Positions 1-6,118 are shown, counted from the stretch's first letter. The stretch: 64,000 nt of DNA from Paenibacillus sp. FSL R5-0912 (GCF_000758605.1 NZ_CP009282.1:6944001-7008000), one strand, 5' to 3'. The notes: generated by a model from the letters alone, not told the origin. Program-made: numbers and translations.

Positions 1-17
1 CATTCATTCACCCCCTT
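1..17 (-). promoter_or_regulatory. RBS and start codon of next tail gene (probably tape measure), cut by window edge
   Basis: On the minus strand an AAGGGGG Shine-Dalgarno (11-17) is followed after 7 nt by ATG at 1-3; another ATG lies at 5-7. The motif overlaps the stop (17-19) of the frameshifted chaperone product. In PBSX-type and other contractile-tail clusters the gene after the tail assembly chaperone is the tape measure protein, so this is its likely start. That identity is inferred from position only, as the coding sequence is outside the window. Confidence 0.5.
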
Positions 18-199
18 CATCTCTTCTTCCCCTTGCTCCGGGCGCGCTCCCGCTTCTCCTTGTCCACGCGCACAGCAATCATGGCATAGATCGCCGCGCG
101 TTCGCGGACGGAGAGCTTCATCAGCTCATGCGGCAGAATATGCAGCTCGTGGAGGGCGTAGTAGGCCAGATTGGCCTCACCATCGCCCTCGTTGATTAG
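17..199 (-). CDS. -1 frameshift extension of the tail assembly chaperone (gpGT-like)
   Basis: This 60-codon frame has no plausible start of its own. It is entered from the upstream chaperone by a -1 shift at the A AAA AAC heptamer (199-205): reading resumes at CTA 199-197 and runs open to TGA at 17-19. The joined protein would be 200 aa, the last 60 being LINEGDGEANLAYYALHE onward, with a basic tail (RERARSKGKKR). In tailed phages the short and shifted forms (G and GT in lambda) act together as chaperones that load tail tube subunits around the tape measure. The two-product design is family knowledge; its use here is inferred from the signal and open frame. Confidence 0.75.
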   Translation of the reverse strand, partial: LINEGDGEANLAYYALHELHILPHELMKLSVRERAAIYAMIAVRVDKEKRERARSKGKKR

Positions 200-205
200 T
201 TTTTT
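152..205 (-). promoter_or_regulatory. Programmed -1 ribosomal frameshift signal
   Basis: The canonical slippery heptamer A AAA AAC occupies 205-199 in the correct phase (codons GTA AAA AAC then stop TAA). After an 8-nt spacer comes a hairpin with a perfect 7-bp stem, GAGGGCG (190-184) with CGCCCTC (158-152), enclosing a second stem GGCC/GGCC (176-173 with 167-164). Heptamer, spacer length and downstream structure together fit the classical -1 frameshift architecture. Confidence 0.8.
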
Positions 206-618
206 ACGTCATCTACCAGCTCGTTCATATCTGTAGCGAAGCCGTTCAGGGCCTGTACCCGCTCACCAAGCGCGGCGAACTCACCGGGCAGCAGCATTTT
301 GCGCAGCAGTGATTCGGCCCCCATCACCCCATAAGAACGCTGCAGCTCGGTGTTCTTCAGATCCGGATGCACAACGCTTGCCGTCATCAGCTTGGCCATA
401 TACTCATTCGGATCAATCTCGGTGGTGTAGGTGCCGTTCTTTCCTTTGACCTTGCGGGTTGCGGCTTTGCGGCATTCCTGGTTCTCATCCTCATTCATGC
501 TGCGCAGCTTCCAGACGGCAGCTTTACCTTCCTTATCCTTGAAACGTAGCGAGACCACAAACTCCTCTGTTGTATCACATGCTGCATTTTGCGCAAAAAA
601 CAAGCTTAATTCACTCAT
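196..618 (-). CDS. xkdN: Tail assembly chaperone, short form (XkdN/YqbN-like)
   Basis: A 140-aa protein starting MSELSLFFAQNA, with an AGGAGG-like RBS just upstream. Length, place right after the tube gene and sequence style match PBSX XkdN, the phage tail assembly chaperone family. It carries no enzymatic motif. It ends DDVKN with the stop right after a slippery heptamer, so a fraction of ribosomes should continue into the 60-aa extension downstream. It belongs to the minus-strand contractile-tail operon, separated from the tube gene by a 195-nt structured spacer. The exact family member is recognised by context and resemblance, not by search. Confidence 0.75.
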   Translation of the reverse strand: MSELSLFFAQNAACDTTEEFVVSLRFKDKEGKAAVWKLRSMNEDENQECRKAATRKVKGKNGTYTTEIDPNEYMAKLMTASVVHPDLKNTELQRSYGVMGAESLLRKMLLPGEFAALGERVQALNGFATDMNELVDDVKN

Positions 619-665
619 GTTGTTCCTCCCGGATTCTTAGTATTGGATTAATTAGAGACAGAGAA

Positions 666-778
666 AAGACCCGCCGCAAAATAACCCCACAACGTGGGGC
701 TTGGCTTCGATAATTATTCAGGTACTTTGCGGGGACCCCGAAACAAATAAATAAATTTAAAACACACGCCCGGGTCTT
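666..778 (-). other. Nested RNA structure between tube and chaperone genes
   Basis: Three sets of arms nest here: AAGACCCG (666-673) with CGGGTCTT (771-778); CCGCAAA (674-680) with TTTGCGG (726-732); CCCCAC (685-690) with GTGGGG (694-699). The 195-nt gap between tube stop and chaperone start has no ORF. On the transcript the outer stem is followed by a pyrimidine-rich TTCTCTGTCTCT, so it may be a leaky terminator or a stabilising 3' end that lowers chaperone relative to tube output. That function is inferred. Confidence 0.55.
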
Positions 779-813
779 CCAGCTCCTGTCTGGGCGATGA
801 ATCTGCTTATCTG

Positions 814-1284
814 TTATTGGCCGGAATTTGCCGGGGCACTGAAGGGCTGAACCAACTCCACATCCTCAAAGGTAAAGCTGACCTCTTCCTCCAGCGCATC
901 CGACTCCGTATCCAGCGAAGCCATAATGACACTGTCCAGATTGACATCCTTCAGCATGATGCGCTGCGCGCCAACTGTAGAGGACGGGTCTTCATTCGTC
1001 ACAATAATACTGAAATACTGGTCAATCCCCGTCTTCATGTATTCCAGCATCATTTGCCGGAAACGGCTGGTCATATAGAAAATCGTCATCGTACCGCTGC
1101 CCGACCATCCGGTTGCCTTATGCTGCACCCCGCGGCGTCCAAGCGTTTTCACTTCCGCCTTCTGTTTCTCCACTGTAGCCTCCAGCGTTTTTACATAGAA
1201 CATTTCTTCCGTCTGTCCGTTAATTGTCGCATAGGCCCGGCCCTCCTGGCCGGATAGCGTATCGCTGGCTTTCAAGAATGTCAT
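814..1284 (-). CDS. xkdM: Phage tail tube protein (XkdM-like)
   Basis: A 156-aa protein of the PBSX XkdM / contractile-tail tube family. It forms the inner tube through which contractile tails act. Visible are the family-like N-terminus (MTFLKASDTLSGQEGRAYAT), the segment GWSGSGTMTIFYMTSRFR and an acidic C-terminal strand region (LEEEVSFTFEDVELV). It lies 1 nt downstream of the sheath gene, the usual sheath-tube pair, so the two are surely co-transcribed and translationally coupled. No enzyme motif is present or expected. Confidence 0.85.
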   Translation of the reverse strand: MTFLKASDTLSGQEGRAYATINGQTEEMFYVKTLEATVEKQKAEVKTLGRRGVQHKATGWSGSGTMTIFYMTSRFRQMMLEYMKTGIDQYFSIIVTNEDPSSTVGAQRIMLKDVNLDSVIMASLDTESDALEEEVSFTFEDVELVQPFSAPANSGQ

Positions 1285-1285
1285 C

Positions 1286-2608
1286 TTAAACCACCTTCAC
1301 TTTCATATATACTTTTTCTACGGAATCCACCGGCTTCACAGCCACATCCAGCACAACACTGTCACTGTCCGCTCCGGGGGTAACTACAATATCGCTCTGT
1401 GCATTGAAGTTCTCAATCGCCCCCAGGTTCTGCAGATCATTCATATAGGTGACGCACTGCGACCAGAACAGCGCACGCCCGTCTTCATTATTCGGCAATT
1501 TACCGATGAAGTAATTCTCAAAAATACGCTTCAAATCACCGGAGATTCCATCCAGTACGCGCAGTACACGATTTTTGGAGAATGCCTTACCCTTATCTGG
1601 TGAAAATGAAGTAAAGGTGTTGATATCCTGCTCTACCACAGCACGGCCGCCATTATACGTAAAGAGCAGTTCACCGTCTGTAAGCGCGGCTACGGTCTCG
1701 GAATGGCTGAAGCGCACATCCGCATCAACAGCGTCATCGTAGGCCTGATAGGTCAGGGATTCGTTCACCGCAGCGGCGGCAGTAGCACCGGCTACCCAAG
1801 CCACGGCATGTGCTTTATCCACCACAGTTCCGTCACTCAGCACCACACCGTTTGCCACACTGATAATACCCTCGTGGTCAGCCGTAGCATAATCGGACAA
1901 TACTGCCTGCACCTTCTTGCCTTCCGTATTACGCAGACGCTTCACATAAGCGCTATATAGCGCCTTGAGCGTGTTATCCTCGGATACCAGCCCCACAGTC
2001 TGGAAGTCCTGAACCTCCAGCTCCGCCAGGAAGTCGCTATGTTCTGCATTCGTTACCGTACCATTAGCACCGCCTACAAGCGGCATCCCGGCTGTTAGCG
2101 TCAGCGCACCGGGTCCATTCGGCTTAAATTCTACATAGTCGTTCGCAGTCAGCCCGGCAGCCGTAGCTACTGTCTGCTTGTCCACCTCTGTATTCTCAAG
2201 CAAAGTCCGCACATCGAACTGAGCGTTGTCGTCGATATTCTTCTCGATAACAATCTTGAGTGCATTGCCGCGTTCCCCGCCATACAATGCAGTAACTTGA
2301 ACCCCATTATTGGTCACAGCTGCCTTTACACCCTGATTCAAACGATAGAGCAGCAACGTGCCTGCCCGTTTCAGTACCTCTCTTACCGGCAGCAACTCAG
2401 CACCCGTCAGATCATACCCAAGCTTCTTCTGGAAATCATCCTGTGCGGTGAGCTTAAGAATTACTCCGGCTTGTCCCCAAGGCAGCGTAAGCGCCAGGGC
2501 CGCCGTACCGCGTTCCCCCATTTTACCTGACACGCTTCCGTTCGAAGCCACATTTACGTATACTCCCGGACGCACCTTGTTTTGTGTTGTCCATGTTCCT
2601 CCAGCCAT
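1286..2608 (-). CDS. xkdK: Phage tail sheath protein (XkdK-like)
   Basis: A 440-aa contractile tail sheath subunit of the PBSX XkdK family, starting MAGGTWTTQNKVRPGVYVN; the PGVYVN segment is typical of sheath N-termini. The C-terminal part (roughly residues 300-440, with TFTSFSPDKGKAFSKNRVLR and YMNDLQNLGAIENF) matches the conserved domain that packs on the tube. Length fits Firmicutes sheath proteins. Its ATG overlaps the stop of the upstream small gene and the tube gene follows 1 nt later. A sheath gene implies a contractile (myovirus or R-type) particle. Confidence 0.9.
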   Translation of the reverse strand: MAGGTWTTQNKVRPGVYVNVASNGSVSGKMGERGTAALALTLPWGQAGVILKLTAQDDFQKKLGYDLTGAELLPVREVLKRAGTLLLYRLNQGVKAAVTNNGVQVTALYGGERGNALKIVIEKNIDDNAQFDVRTLLENTEVDKQTVATAAGLTANDYVEFKPNGPGALTLTAGMPLVGGANGTVTNAEHSDFLAELEVQDFQTVGLVSEDNTLKALYSAYVKRLRNTEGKKVQAVLSDYATADHEGIISVANGVVLSDGTVVDKAHAVAWVAGATAAAAVNESLTYQAYDDAVDADVRFSHSETVAALTDGELLFTYNGGRAVVEQDINTFTSFSPDKGKAFSKNRVLRVLDGISGDLKRIFENYFIGKLPNNEDGRALFWSQCVTYMNDLQNLGAIENFNAQSDIVVTPGADSDSVVLDVAVKPVDSVEKVYMKVKVV

Positions 2609-2814
2609 TAGATAACCTCCTTATTTAGATAAAGCATCATTAATTGCTTAACCTCTTCCAGGCTGTAGCTCCCGCTCTCATGCAGAACTACATCCAGTAC
2701 ATCTTTTTCCTTCGGCGAAAATAAGACAGAACCCATAATCTGCTGTTTGCCAAAAGCATTCTGCTCTTCCCCGCCTCGCTTCAGCTCACTTGCATTCATT
2801 TCCTTTGAATTCAT
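2608..2814 (-). CDS. Small conserved tail-cluster protein (XkzB/YqzN position)
   Basis: A 68-aa protein starting MNSKEMNASELKRGGEEQ. I chose ATG 2812-2814 because it forms an ATGA overlap with the stop of the upstream gene (2811-2813), typical of translational coupling; a longer open frame upstream is out of phase with that coupling. It contains a charged helix-like C-terminus (EKDVLDVVLHESGSYSLEEVKQLMMLYLNKEVI). In PBSX and skin elements a similarly small gene sits between the terminator-like gene and the sheath (xkzB, yqzN). The function is unknown. Confidence 0.65.
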   Translation of the reverse strand: MNSKEMNASELKRGGEEQNAFGKQQIMGSVLFSPKEKDVLDVVLHESGSYSLEEVKQLMMLYLNKEVI

Positions 2815-3233
2815 TTCAGCCGTGCTCCTTCTGTGAAGTGACCCATCAGTTCTGCCTCGCCCTCCGGCTGCTTCTGCTTCTGGAGATAGAGCATATAGTC
2901 TACTGTGAACAGCGGCCCATGTCCCTCTGCTCCTGCCTCCCATGACTGGCGCATTACACGAAAAGCTGGATTGCCGCTTTCCCTGTCCGCCAACGCTTCA
3001 CACAAGCCGTCCGCCATGCTCTCTGCATCCAGCGGACTTCCCTGCTCGTAGCGGATACCGAAACGGTACACCGCCATGTATCTGCCTTCACGCTGCCGGT
3101 CGTAGGTTGCTGAGATGAGCCCCGTTTTGAAGTAGGCTGACTGCGGCTTGTCCCCTTCCACATAGACAGGTACATCGGGATAATACTCTGCCAACGCATC
3201 TGTGATGTTCTCCCGCACTTGTTGTACAGTCAT
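2811..3233 (-). CDS. xkdJ: Tail terminator family protein (XkdJ/YqbJ-like)
   Basis: A 140-aa protein starting MTVQQVRENITDALAEYYPD. ATG 3231-3233 has a GAGAGG RBS 9 nt upstream; an earlier in-frame ATG lacks one. The pattern (N-terminal helix, YFKTGLISATYDRQREGRYM, then a strand region ending VDYMLYLQKQ) resembles phage tail terminator family proteins, which cap the tube and join tail to head or close a headless tail. It is the first gene of the tail operon seen here. In a complete prophage head-tail joining and capsid genes would precede it; here the next gene upstream is the regulator ArpU. Confidence 0.65.
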   Translation of the reverse strand: MTVQQVRENITDALAEYYPDVPVYVEGDKPQSAYFKTGLISATYDRQREGRYMAVYRFGIRYEQGSPLDAESMADGLCEALADRESGNPAFRVMRQSWEAGAEGHGPLFTVDYMLYLQKQKQPEGEAELMGHFTEGARLK

Positions 3234-3547
3234 GATTTCAATCCTCTCAAGATTAGTTGTGATAATCCCTCCCCCCTTCCTGGAAATCACAACGGATACT
3301 ATCCTGACAAGAATAATATCCGTCTTGTATTAGGCCTCTGCTGAAGGAACTTTCACCACGCTTATGCCTCAGCCCCCAAGGGAGCCGATATTTTGTAGAG
3401 CATTCATGCTCCCGCGGTGTCCTTCTGCTTCATTTGCCATGTTATAAATATAGACCCTTTGAATCTCTGCGCAGACGCTATTATAGAGGAGAATGGACTA
3501 ACTTCCGGAGACCCTTGGGATGAAAAAAGGAGGTGCCAGTTGTGCCG
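3234..3547 (-). promoter_or_regulatory. Promoter/leader region of the tail operon, with inverted repeat
   Basis: This stretch between the ArpU terminator and the tail terminator gene has no convincing ORF on either strand. It holds an inverted repeat ACGGATA (3292-3298) / TATCCGT (3317-3323) with an 18-bp spacer, about 60-90 bp upstream of the first tail gene. No textbook -35/-10 pair stands out, consistent with a late promoter needing an activator such as ArpU. The regulatory role is inference. Confidence 0.4.
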
Positions 3548-3584
3548 CAAAAAAAGCCGCATCACCCATTGGGCAATACGGCTT
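3548..3584 (-). terminator. Rho-independent terminator after arpU
   Basis: On the minus strand AAGCCGTATTGCCC pairs with GGGTGATGCGGCTT (14 bp with three G-T wobbles, loop AAT), followed by a run of seven T. It lies about 80 nt after the arpU stop and before the tail operon, so the regulator and tail genes are separate transcription units unless antitermination operates. Confidence 0.8.
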
Positions 3585-3662
3585 CGTGTACTACTTATTA
3601 TCTAAAATAACCGAATCTCCAGGCTATTTCCGTGAGAAGGTTCAGCTTCAGCGGGCAGTCTA

Positions 3663-4148
3663 CTATTTCTCCTTGCGGGGCCCTGATGTTTTCTCTAGCG
3701 AAGTTAATGACAACAACTGCAGATCTGCGAGCGCCAGCGCCATTTTATAGAACGCCTTCGACCTTATTTTCACATAAGTGTCCTTGCTCACCGGGGGATC
3801 GAATACATGATTATAGATCGTGTAGTCGTAGCTCTCCTCTCTGCGCAAGTAACGTTCCCGCACAAGCTGCTGTTCTCTAAGTGTAAGTCTCTCTACTACG
3901 GAATCTATCATTGCACAGTATGCTCTTCTTGCCGCAGGCACATCCACATTATGAGTTGCTATAGCCGCCGTCTGATCCGTAACCGTATTAGTCGCGCCGT
4001 GGAACCTTTCCGTATAAGAGTACGTAATCCCGGCCTCTTTAGCCTCGAAAGTTACGGTCTTAAATATACGGTATTTCTCCAGCATATTTTCTATAGTGAC
4101 CTGAGTAAGACGGCGGTCAAGCTCGGGCAGCGAAGCTAGAATCATCAT
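3663..4148 (-). CDS. arpU: ArpU-family phage transcriptional regulator
   Basis: A 161-aa protein with the ArpU layout: an N-terminal part containing EKYRIFKTVTFEAKEAGITYSYTERF and a C-terminal sigma-region-4-like helix-turn-helix (LTLREQQLVRERYLRREESYDY ... SKDTYVKIRSKAFYKMALAL). ArpU-type proteins control late genes in enterococcal and bacillus-type prophages. Start ATG 4146-4148 follows an AGGAG RBS by 8 nt; an adjacent ATG is possible. It is divergent from the Xre repressor and ends at its own terminator, so it is probably repressed by Xre and in turn drives the tail operon. That circuit is inferred. Confidence 0.75.
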   Translation of the reverse strand: MMILASLPELDRRLTQVTIENMLEKYRIFKTVTFEAKEAGITYSYTERFHGATNTVTDQTAAIATHNVDVPAARRAYCAMIDSVVERLTLREQQLVRERYLRREESYDYTIYNHVFDPPVSKDTYVKIRSKAFYKMALALADLQLLSLTSLEKTSGPRKEK

Positions 4149-4256
4149 GTTAACCACTCCTTTTGATGTCATACAGATTTGAGAACTTTATTGCGGACCT
4201 TTCCAGCCAAATGTGGTAAAATTCTATTTGTTCGTATGTTGTTCGTGTTTTTCATT

Positions 4257-4286
4257 AATATACCACTTATCTACCAATTCCGTAAA
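4257..4286 (-). promoter_or_regulatory. Predicted arpU promoter
   Basis: Minus-strand -35 TTTACG (4281-4286), 18-bp spacer, -10 TATATT (4257-4262), about 100 nt upstream of arpU. The TACCA element is repeated at 4261 and 4273 across this promoter, which may be repressor contacts. Confidence 0.5.
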
Positions 4287-4338
4287 ATGCCATTTAGACC
4301 CGTTTTAGAGTATAAACAAGCTATATTCATTATTTATC

Positions 4339-4384
4339 TTACCTTTTGGCAATATTGTCCGCTTTATTGTTTACCTATTGGCAT
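4339..4384 (+). promoter_or_regulatory. Two operator-like repeats of the divergent regulatory region
   Basis: TTACCTTTTGGCAA (4339-4352) and TTACCTATTGGCAT (4371-4384) are 32 bp apart, about three helical turns. Each is an imperfect palindrome TTACC-N4-GGCAW (half-sites TTACC and TTGCC on the other strand). The second overlaps the -35 of the repressor promoter. A more distant variant is at 4205-4219 near the arpU side. These are candidate Xre operators. Confidence 0.5.
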
Positions 4385-4398
4385 AAATAGCTTATATT
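4370..4398 (+). promoter_or_regulatory. Predicted promoter of the xre-immA operon
   Basis: -35 TTTACC (4370-4375), 17-bp spacer, -10 TATATT (4393-4398). Transcription would begin near 4405, about 30 nt before the repressor start. Overlap with an operator repeat suggests autoregulation. Confidence 0.6.
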
Positions 4399-4434
4399 AA
4401 TAGCAACAGCTTATTAGGTGATAAGGAGTGGTTA

Positions 4435-4881
4435 ATGATGGCAGAGGAATTCGGGAACTATCTGAAACAGCTTCGGGAAGAAAAGGGACTGACAATCAAT
4501 CAGTTGGCATCCCTTGCCGGGATTAGCGGAGCACAAATTTCGCGGATAGAGAATGGACTGCGTGGTGTCCCTAAGCCGGCTACACTGCGTAAGATCGCTG
4601 AAGCGACCGATGTCTCTTATGAGGAGCTTATGGGCCATGCCGGTCATTTAACCGAATCACAGAGCAGTACTGTAGGGTCAGTGCCCGCATGGGCTACGAG
4701 TAAGGATAAACGGGATTTCCGTCAAATGCTTGAGGATGATGGCGAGCTGATGTTCGACGGAATCCCACTGAACAAGGAGGATAAGCAGCGGATCAAGGAT
4801 GTATTAACAGGCCTATTCTGGGAGGCCAAGCAGATGAACAAAAGAACTAAGCCCAAGCACGATTCAGGTACGAAGGAATAG
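4435..4881 (+). CDS. Xre/Cro-CI-family repressor
   Basis: A 148-aa protein with an N-terminal HTH_3 domain (about residues 6-62; LKQLREEKGLTINQLASLAG then ISRIENG) and a short non-catalytic C-terminal region (LNKEDKQRIKDVLTGLFWEAKQ). It has no LexA-type self-cleavage domain, in keeping with control by a separate ImmA peptidase encoded next. RBS AAGGAG lies 6 nt before ATG 4435; ATG 4438 is also possible. It is divergent from arpU and should keep the tail block silent. This resembles Xre-type control of B. subtilis PBSX and ImmR of ICEBs1. Confidence 0.85.
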   Translation: MMAEEFGNYLKQLREEKGLTINQLASLAGISGAQISRIENGLRGVPKPATLRKIAEATDVSYEELMGHAGHLTESQSSTVGSVPAWATSKDKRDFRQMLEDDGELMFDGIPLNKEDKQRIKDVLTGLFWEAKQMNKRTKPKHDSGTKE

Positions 4882-4905
4882 CCAGGCAATCATACAACTA
4901 TTAAC

Positions 4906-5337
4906 ATGCTGCGGGTGAAGAATATGGATGAGCTAATCAAGCGTCTGGTCAAAAAATATAATACCAACAACCCCTTCGAGCTGGCCGGAGCCCTCGGCAT
5001 TCACATCAGGTTTATGGATCTAGGCGAAGGCACCAAGGGCTTGTATTACCGTAAGTTGAGAAGAAGGTTTATCGTCATTCATAATGAGCTGCCTCTGGAG
5101 TGGCAGCGGTTTGTATGTGCGCATGAATTGGCTCATGACCGTCTGCATAAAGGGGTCAACCGTTTTTTTCTGGAGGAAAACTCTTTTTTCTCACCGGGGA
5201 AGCTGGAGCGTCAGGCCAATATATTCGCAGTGAAGCTGCTATCCGCTGGCACTTCTATCGAGCAGGATGAATCTTTACAGAGCTATTATGCAAGGATCGG
5301 CATCCCGGCAGAGGTTGTCTTTTTTTTAGACGATTAA
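4906..5337 (+). CDS. immA: ImmA/IrrE-family metallopeptidase
   Basis: A 143-aa zinc peptidase with the HEXXH motif HELAH at residues 73-77 and a downstream acidic ligand region (KLERQANIFAVKLL, about 106-119). In ICEBs1 and phi105 such proteins cleave the cognate Xre-type repressor after DNA damage, releasing the element. It follows the repressor by 24 nt in one operon, the standard ImmR-ImmA arrangement. Inferred role: anti-repressor that triggers tail production. Its stop codon lies inside a perfect palindrome that continues downstream. Confidence 0.85.
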   Translation: MLRVKNMDELIKRLVKKYNTNNPFELAGALGIHIRFMDLGEGTKGLYYRKLRRRFIVIHNELPLEWQRFVCAHELAHDRLHKGVNRFFLEENSFFSPGKLERQANIFAVKLLSAGTSIEQDESLQSYYARIGIPAEVVFFLDD

Positions 5338-5357
5338 AGGAACATATGTTCCTTTAA
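5334..5357. repeat. Perfect 24-bp palindrome with a LexA/DinR-like core
   Basis: A perfect inverted repeat centred on GGAACATATGTTCC overlaps the immA stop codon. The centre GAAC-ATAT-GTTC matches the Gram-positive LexA (DinR) core GAAC-N4-GTTC with the favoured RNRY spacer. It could instead be a weak + strand terminator, although the following sequence is not a clean T-run. Function undetermined. Confidence 0.45.
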
Positions 5358-5362
5358 TAACG

Positions 5363-5392
5363 CAACAAAAAACTCTTACCGAAGTAAGAGTT
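5363..5392 (-). terminator. Terminator of the rRNA-tRNA operon
   Basis: Minus-strand stem AACTCTTAC / GTAAGAGTT (5392-5384 with 5379-5371) with a UUCG tetraloop and a following T-run. It sits just after the last tRNA and separates the rrn operon from the phage block. Confidence 0.85.
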
Positions 5393-5416
5393 CATTGCCA
5401 GCTATTAGCTGTGTTA

Positions 5417-5490
5417 TCGGGATGACACGATTTGAACATGCGACCCCCTGGTCCCAAACCAGGTGCTCTACCAAGCTGAGCTACATCCCG
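5417..5490 (-). tRNA. tRNA-Pro (TGG), copy 2 in transcription order
   Basis: Cloverleaf with acceptor CGGGATG/CATCCCG and anticodon stem-loop CCTGG-TTTGGGA-CCAGG, anticodon TGG. CCA is not encoded. The gene body is identical to the copy at 5595-5668; it is the last gene of the tRNA cluster. Confidence 0.93.
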
Positions 5491-5508
5491 AAACTATGAA
5501 ATTTAATA

Positions 5509-5582
5509 TGGAGCGGGTGATGGGAATCGAACCCACGCTATCAGCTTGGAAGGCTGAAGTTCTACCATTGAACTACACCCGC
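5509..5582 (-). tRNA. tRNA-Gly (TCC)
   Basis: Acceptor GCGGGTG/CACCCGC, anticodon loop CTTCCAA giving TCC, encoded CCA (5509-5511). It lies between the two identical tRNA-Pro genes. Confidence 0.93.
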
Positions 5583-5594
5583 AAAGGTGAAATA

Positions 5595-5668
5595 TCGGGA
5601 TGACACGATTTGAACATGCGACCCCCTGGTCCCAAACCAGGTGCTCTACCAAGCTGAGCTACATCCCG
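5595..5668 (-). tRNA. tRNA-Pro (TGG), copy 1
   Basis: Same sequence as the gene at 5417-5490, anticodon TGG, no encoded CCA. The Pro-Gly-Pro order suggests a local duplication. Confidence 0.93.
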
Positions 5669-5699
5669 TTAATATAAAGCCTATTACTCAAAATAATAA

Positions 5700-5776
5700 T
5701 GGCGCGCCCTGAGAGATTCGAACTCCCGACCTTTTGATTCGTAGTCAAACGCTCTATCCAGCTGAGCTAAGGGCGC
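5700..5776 (-). tRNA. tRNA-Arg (ACG)
   Basis: Acceptor GCGCCCT/AGGGCGC; anticodon arm TTTGA-CTACGAA-TCAAA gives ACG (read as inosine-CG). Encoded CCA at 5700-5702. Confidence 0.93.
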
Positions 5777-5784
5777 AAAAAATA

Positions 5785-5859
5785 TGGAGCGGACGACGGG
5801 AATCGAACCCGCGACCCTCGCCTTGGCAAGGCGATGCTCTACCGCTGAGCCACGTCCGC
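5785..5859 (-). tRNA. tRNA-Gly (GCC)
   Basis: Acceptor GCGGACG/CGTCCGC; anticodon arm TCGCC-TTGCCAA-GGCGA, anticodon GCC. Encoded CCA at 5785-5787. Confidence 0.93.
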
Positions 5860-5866
5860 AAATTAG

Positions 5867-5950
5867 TGGTGCGCGTGAAGGGACTTGAACCCCCACGTCT
5901 TACGACGCCAGATCCTAAGTCTGGTGCGTCTGCCATTCCGCCACACGCGC
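5867..5950 (-). tRNA. tRNA-Leu (TAG)
   Basis: An 84-nt class II tRNA with a long variable arm; acceptor GCGCGTG/CACGCGC; anticodon loop around CTTAGGA gives TAG. Encoded CCA at 5867-5869. Confidence 0.93.
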
Positions 5951-5966
5951 ATAAAACTAATAAAAG

Positions 5967-6039
5967 TGAGCCATGAAGGACTCGAACCTTCGACACCCTG
6001 ATTAAAAGTCAGGTGCTCTACCAACTGAGCTAATGGCTC
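5967..6039 (-). tRNA. tRNA-Lys (TTT)
   Basis: Acceptor GAGCCAT/ATGGCTC; anticodon arm CCTGA-CTTTTAA-TCAGG, anticodon TTT. CCA is not encoded. Confidence 0.93.
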
Positions 6040-6044
6040 GCAAT

Positions 6045-6118
6045 TGGCAGGGGATATAGGATTCGAACCTATGATGACGGAGTCAGAGTCCGTTGCCTTA
6101 CCACTTGGCGAATCCCCT
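6045..6118 (-). tRNA. tRNA-Gln (CTG)
   Basis: Acceptor AGGGGAT/ATCCCCT; anticodon arm ACGGA-CTCTGAC-TCCGT, so position 34-36 is CTG (reads CAG). Encoded CCA at 6045-6047. Many Bacilli carry only the TTG isoacceptor. Confidence 0.85.

Noticed and set aside
2608..2943. Longer 111-aa version of the small tail protein
   Set aside because: The extra N-terminus overlaps the upstream gene by over 100 nt and has improbable composition; the ATGA overlap start at 2814 is preferred.
3417..3750. Two small + strand ORFs, one after AAAGGAGGTGCC
   Set aside because: They run antisense through the arpU terminator and the end of arpU, have no recognisable domain, and the AGGAGG lies within the sequence next to the terminator T-run.
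4228..4248. GTTCGTATGTTGTTCG as an SOS box in the xre-arpU region
   Set aside because: The half-sites are direct, not inverted, repeats, so the sequence does not fit CGAAC-N4-GTTCG.
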